Of a stretch of 8,578 bases of DNA, positions 5,894 to 8,578 are shown piece by piece (position 1 is the first letter of the stretch; each line of letters begins with the position of its first letter). A program made the position numbers and the translations under genes. The DNA comes from Thermoflexus hugenholtzii JAD2 (GTDB lineage: Bacteria; Chloroflexota; Dehalococcoidia; UBA2979). The DNA is taken from contig CAMDBZ010000064.1 of the NCBI GenBank assembly GCA_945889565.1, forward strand, positions 1-8,578. The letters run 5' to 3'. A model generated the notes under the pieces. It was given only the letters and a program-made list of their open reading frames with translations. It was not told the origin of the DNA and ran no database searches.

Positions 5894-8482
5894 GTGGCGA
5901 TGATCACGATCAACGGCGTGGCGGTGGAGGCCCAGGACGGGCGCCGCCTGGTCGAGGTGATCAAAGAGCAGGGCGTGCGCATCACGAACCTGTGCTACAT
6001 CGACGGGCTCGACCCGTACGCGGGGTGCCGGACGTGCCTCGTGGAGATCGAGGGGGCGCGGCCGACGCCAATCCAGCTCTCGTGCACCGCGCAGGTGGCG
6101 CAGGGCATGGTGGTGCGCACGGACACGCCGGAGGTGAAGCGGGCGCGGCAAGGCGTGATGTCGCTGATCATGGCGAACCACCCGGACCGCTGCCTGACGT
6201 GCCACCGCCGCGTGCACTGCCAGCCGGGCGAGATCTGCCTGCGTGACGACGTGGTGACGCACCGCTGCCTGACGTGCTCCAAGAACTACCGCTGCGAGCT
6301 GCAGACCTCGACGGAGCTCATCGACATGGGCGAGTTCGAGGAGCCGTGGGTCGGCGAGGACCGGTCGTACTACGAGACGCCGCCCCCGGAGCCGGACCGC
6401 GCGAACCCGTACCTCGAGTTCGACCCGCAGATGTGCATCATCTGCACGCGCTGCGTGCGGGCGTGCGCGGACCTGCGGCACACGGGCGCGATCACGCTCG
6501 CGGGCAAGGGCTCGCGGACGGCGATCGCGTTCGGCACCGGCGGCCCGGTGCACGAGTCGAACTGCGACTTCTGCGGGAGCTGCATCGACGTATGTCCGAC
6601 GGCGACGCTGATGGAGCAGCCGAACAAGTGGGTGGCGCTCGCCGAAGAGTGGACGAACTCCGCGTGCAACAGTTGCGCGGTGGGCTGCACGATCTCGTAC
6701 GGGACGACGAGCGCGTCCGGAACGGCGGGGGTGCGGCCGGTGATCGTGCGGCCGGACCGGCTGAACCCGGTATCGAACGACCAGATCTGTGTGCGCGGGC
6801 GCTTTGGCTACGACGCCGTGAGCGACCGCGAGCGGCTGGGGCGCTCGCTGGTGCGGCGCGGCGAGCGCTTGCTGCCGGCGAGCTTCGACGACGCTGTGGC
6901 GGAGGCGGCGCGTGCGCTGGACGCGGTGCGCAGCGCGCACGGCGGCGAGGCGATCGCAGTGCTCGGGTCGCCGCTGGCGACGAACGAGGAGGCGTACGTG
7001 CTCGCGCGGCTCGCGCGCGACGTGATCGGCACGCCGCACATCGACTTCGCGCAGGGGCCGCTGCACCGCGCAGTCACCGCTGCGCTGCGCGAGACGCTCG
7101 GCGTCGAGCGACTGCCGTCGAGCCTGACGGAGCTTGCGCAGGCGGACGTGATCGTGGTGGTGGCGGGCGACCTCGAGGAGTCGCACCCGGTGGCGGCGCT
7201 GCGCGTGAAGGACGCGGTGGTGAAGCGCGGCGCGCGGCTGATTCTCGTGAGCGCGCGCTGGGGCGAGCTTGTGCCGTTCGCGACGGAGTGGGTGCGGCCG
7301 GCGCCGGGCGGCGAGGCGGCGGCGGTGCACGCGCTCGTCGGCGTCGACGGGCCGGAGGCGCTGCAGGCGGCGCGCGCGGACGTCGAGCAGCGCGTGGCGG
7401 TGGTGTTCGCGCCGCACCCGATCGGCGCGGCGGACGCGGGCGCGCAGGCGCGCGCGTCCGCGGCGGTGGCGATCGCCGTGCGCGGCGAGGCGGCGGCGCG
7501 GTCGCTGCACTACCTGCCGACGGACGCGAACGTGCTGGGCGTGTCCGACATGGGCATCGCGCCGGGCGAGGGTGGGCTGAGCTTCCCGGAGATCATCGAG
7601 GCGGTGCGCGCGGGGCGGATCCGCGGGCTGCTGGTCCACGGCGAGAACCCGCTGCTGAACGCCGCCGGTGGCGCGGCGATCGAGGCGGCGCTGGACGGCC
7701 TCGACGCGCTGGTGGTGATCGACACGGTGCGCTCGACGACGGCCGAGCGCGCGCACGTCGTGCTGGCCGAGGGTCCGTTTTTCAGCGAGGACGGGACGAT
7801 CACGACGGCGGATCGACGCATCGTGCGGCAGCGGCCGGCGGGTGCGCCGCTGCGCGAGGCGCGCACGGGACTGGCGGTACTGGGGGCGCTCGCGGGCGCG
7901 CTGGGCGGGTCGTTCGCGTACGCGGGGGCGGCCGAGGTGATGGCCGAGGCGTCGGCGCGCGTCCCGCATTACGTCGAGTACACCGCGCTGGAGTCCGGGC
8001 GCACGCGGGCGCTGCCCGCGGCGGGGGGTCAGGCGTCTGCGACGAGCGCAGCGGCCGCGGCGAGCCCTGCACCCTCGCCGGCACGACGGGGGCGCGCACG
8101 GGCAGCCGCGAGCGCGGACGGCGGCGCGCCGCCAGCGGCCGGCAAGGGGCTGCTGCTGACGGTCGGGCGCACGCTGTACACGTCGTGGGAGGGCGCGTCG
8201 ATCCGTTCGGCGGAGGCGGACAAGCTGCATCGCGAGGAAGCGGTGCTGATGCACCCGGCGGACGCGGAGCGGCTCGGTGTGCGCGCCGGCGATTCCGTCG
8301 TGCTGTCGGCGGGCGCGGCGGAGGTGCGCATCGCGGTGCGCATCGACGACGGGGTGGCGCCGGGGGCGGTGTTCGTGCCGCAGTACTACGACGGCGGGGC
8401 TGCGCTGCGCCTGCTGCCGCTCGATGGGGCAGCTGCGCCGGCGCTGCCACTCGTGCAGGTGGGCGTGCCGCAGCCGGCGTAG
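5894..8482 (+). CDS. NuoG/FdhA-like Fe-S and MopB-domain oxidoreductase subunit
   Basis: An 862-residue multi-cluster protein that should carry electrons from NADH dehydrogenase or another donor. Ligands in order: [2Fe-2S] Cys34/45/48/64; a His-Cys3 site His96, Cys100/103/109; a second, duplicated CxxCx5C at Cys125/128/134 plus Cys115 and His123; two ferredoxin-type [4Fe-4S] sites, Cys181/184/187/191 and Cys224/227/230/234; and a MopB-type site Cys258/261/265/299. A MopB domain follows to about residue 705, with formate-dehydrogenase-like GVSDMG (549-554), GENPLL (583-588) and EDGTITTADRR (632-642). The residue aligning with the catalytic Cys/Sec is Leu390 (next to His391), so formate oxidation is unlikely. 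An Ala/Pro/Arg-rich linker (about 708-750) joins a C-terminal molybdopterin-dinucleotide-binding domain (753-862). GTG 5894 is preferred over ATG 5900 because GGGGAG (5883-5888) lies 5 nt upstream. NuoG of a variant complex I is the best reading; a formate-dehydrogenase relative is the alternative. Confidence 0.85.
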   Translation: MAMITINGVAVEAQDGRRLVEVIKEQGVRITNLCYIDGLDPYAGCRTCLVEIEGARPTPIQLSCTAQVAQGMVVRTDTPEVKRARQGVMSLIMANHPDRCLTCHRRVHCQPGEICLRDDVVTHRCLTCSKNYRCELQTSTELIDMGEFEEPWVGEDRSYYETPPPEPDRANPYLEFDPQMCIICTRCVRACADLRHTGAITLAGKGSRTAIAFGTGGPVHESNCDFCGSCIDVCPTATLMEQPNKWVALAEEWTNSACNSCAVGCTISYGTTSASGTAGVRPVIVRPDRLNPVSNDQICVRGRFGYDAVSDRERLGRSLVRRGERLLPASFDDAVAEAARALDAVRSAHGGEAIAVLGSPLATNEEAYVLARLARDVIGTPHIDFAQGPLHRAVTAALRETLGVERLPSSLTELAQADVIVVVAGDLEESHPVAALRVKDAVVKRGARLILVSARWGELVPFATEWVRPAPGGEAAAVHALVGVDGPEALQAARADVEQRVAVVFAPHPIGAADAGAQARASAAVAIAVRGEAAARSLHYLPTDANVLGVSDMGIAPGEGGLSFPEIIEAVRAGRIRGLLVHGENPLLNAAGGAAIEAALDGLDALVVIDTVRSTTAERAHVVLAEGPFFSEDGTITTADRRIVRQRPAGAPLREARTGLAVLGALAGALGGSFAYAGAAEVMAEASARVPHYVEYTALESGRTRALPAAGGQASATSAAAAASPAPSPARRGRARAAASADGGAPPAAGKGLLLTVGRTLYTSWEGASIRSAEADKLHREEAVLMHPADAERLGVRAGDSVVLSAGAAEVRIAVRIDDGVAPGAVFVPQYYDGGAALRLLPLDGAAAPALPLVQVGVPQPA
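6186..6277 (+). repeat. 17-bp direct repeat encoding duplicated CxxC motifs
   Basis: The same 17 bases, ACCGCTGCCTGACGTGC, occur at 6186-6202 and 6261-6277, exactly 75 nt (25 codons) apart and in the same frame. Each copy encodes RCLTC in the NuoG-like protein, starting residues 99-103 and 124-128. Flanking bases diverge. Confidence 0.9.
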
Positions 8483-8508
8483 CGCGAGCGGGAGCCCTCA
8501 CCCCCCGT

Positions 8509-8539
8509 CCCCCTCTCCCCCCGGAGCGGGGCGAGGGGG
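8509..8539 (+). terminator. GC-rich hairpin, possible terminator or dispersed repeat
   Basis: CCCCCTCTCCCC (8509-8520) pairs with GGGGCGAGGGGG (8528-8539): 11 of 12 base pairs with one T-C mismatch and a 7-nt loop. It begins 26 nt after the nuoG-like stop, a good place for a terminator, but no T-run follows. Together with the upstream CCCTCACCCCCCGTCCC (8495-8511) it resembles C-rich/G-rich repeats dispersed between genes in many high-GC genomes (from memory). Confidence 0.5.
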
Positions 8540-8568
8540 CGTTGGACGGCGGCACCGCGCCAGGGCGG

Positions 8569-8577
8569 TGCTAGGAT
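8569..8577 (+). promoter_or_regulatory. Extended -10 (TGCTAGGAT) for a gene beyond the window
   Basis: TGC-TAGGAT differs by one base from the TGCTAGTAT before the nuoI-like gene and shares TAGGAT with the element before the first gene. It lies right after the hairpin. The -35 position (8549-8554) shows no consensus. It probably drives a + strand gene whose start is outside the window. Confidence 0.4.
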
Positions 8578-8578
8578 C

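Larger units (their letters stand above)
8483..8578. other. Intergenic tail after the nuoG-like gene
   Basis: About 96 non-coding bases up to the window edge. It holds a C-rich tract followed by a hairpin (8509-8539) and a promoter-like TGCTAGGAT at 8569-8577. No complete gene is seen; the next gene should begin just outside the window. Confidence 0.6.

Noticed and set aside
7061..7063. Possible selenocysteine codon at the MopB catalytic position
   Set aside because: The codon is CTG (Leu390), not TGA, and no in-frame TGA interrupts the gene.
5351..8254. A 967-codon open frame on the - strand opposite nuoI/nuoG
   Set aside because: Its translation is dominated by Arg, His and Ala with no family features. 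It is the expected antisense shadow of a GC-rich gene with strong third-position bias, and both + strand genes have clear cluster motifs.
8542..8547. TTGGAC as a -35 box for the right-edge promoter
   Set aside because: The spacer to TAGGAT is 24 nt, too long for a standard promoter.
6274..8574. A 766-codon open frame on the + strand in another frame of the nuoG-like gene
   Set aside because: Extremely Gly/Arg/Ala-rich translation lacking structure, lying entirely over a well-supported gene.

Overview
The window is very GC-rich bacterial DNA with tightly packed genes, frequent GTG starts and heavy G/C third-codon bias. Gene content (a MidA-type methyltransferase, an IscU-type scaffold, a MocA-type nucleotidyltransferase, and NuoI/NuoG-like proteins) and the style of the NuoG-like protein suggest a high-GC Chloroflexota (Dehalococcoidia-like) genome. 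That placement is an inference from general resemblance, not a search result.

Left part (about 100-4553, + strand): seven genes whose ends overlap or lie within 10 nt of each other, so almost certainly one operon. In order they are a MidA/NDUFAF7-family methyltransferase, a peroxiredoxin of the BCP type without the usual resolving cysteine, a small DUF4258-like protein, a small DUF2283 protein, an IscU/NifU-N iron-sulfur scaffold, a MocA-like molybdenum-cofactor nucleotidyltransferase, and a GT4-type glycosyltransferase.

Middle (about 4522-5091, - strand): a convergent gene for an unrecognised 189-residue protein in DNA of visibly lower GC than its surroundings, overlapping the glycosyltransferase 3' end tail to tail. 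It looks like a later insertion. A 192-nt divergent intergenic region (5092-5283) holds candidate promoters in both directions and a nested inverted repeat.

Right part (5284-8482, + strand): a two-gene unit, nuoI-like then nuoG-like. The NuoG-like protein carries ligands for many Fe-S clusters, an unusual duplication of the CxxCx5C cluster motif encoded by a 17-bp direct repeat, and a MopB domain that resembles formate dehydrogenase but has Leu at the expected catalytic Cys/Sec position. It is therefore probably an electron-transfer subunit rather than an active Mo enzyme. The window ends with a GC-rich hairpin and a promoter-like TGCTAGGAT for a gene outside the window.

As a whole the window groups Fe-S assembly, Mo-cofactor modification and a complex I-associated methyltransferase family beside Fe-S-rich complex I-type subunits. 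No RNA genes, CRISPR array, insertion sequence or integrase were seen.
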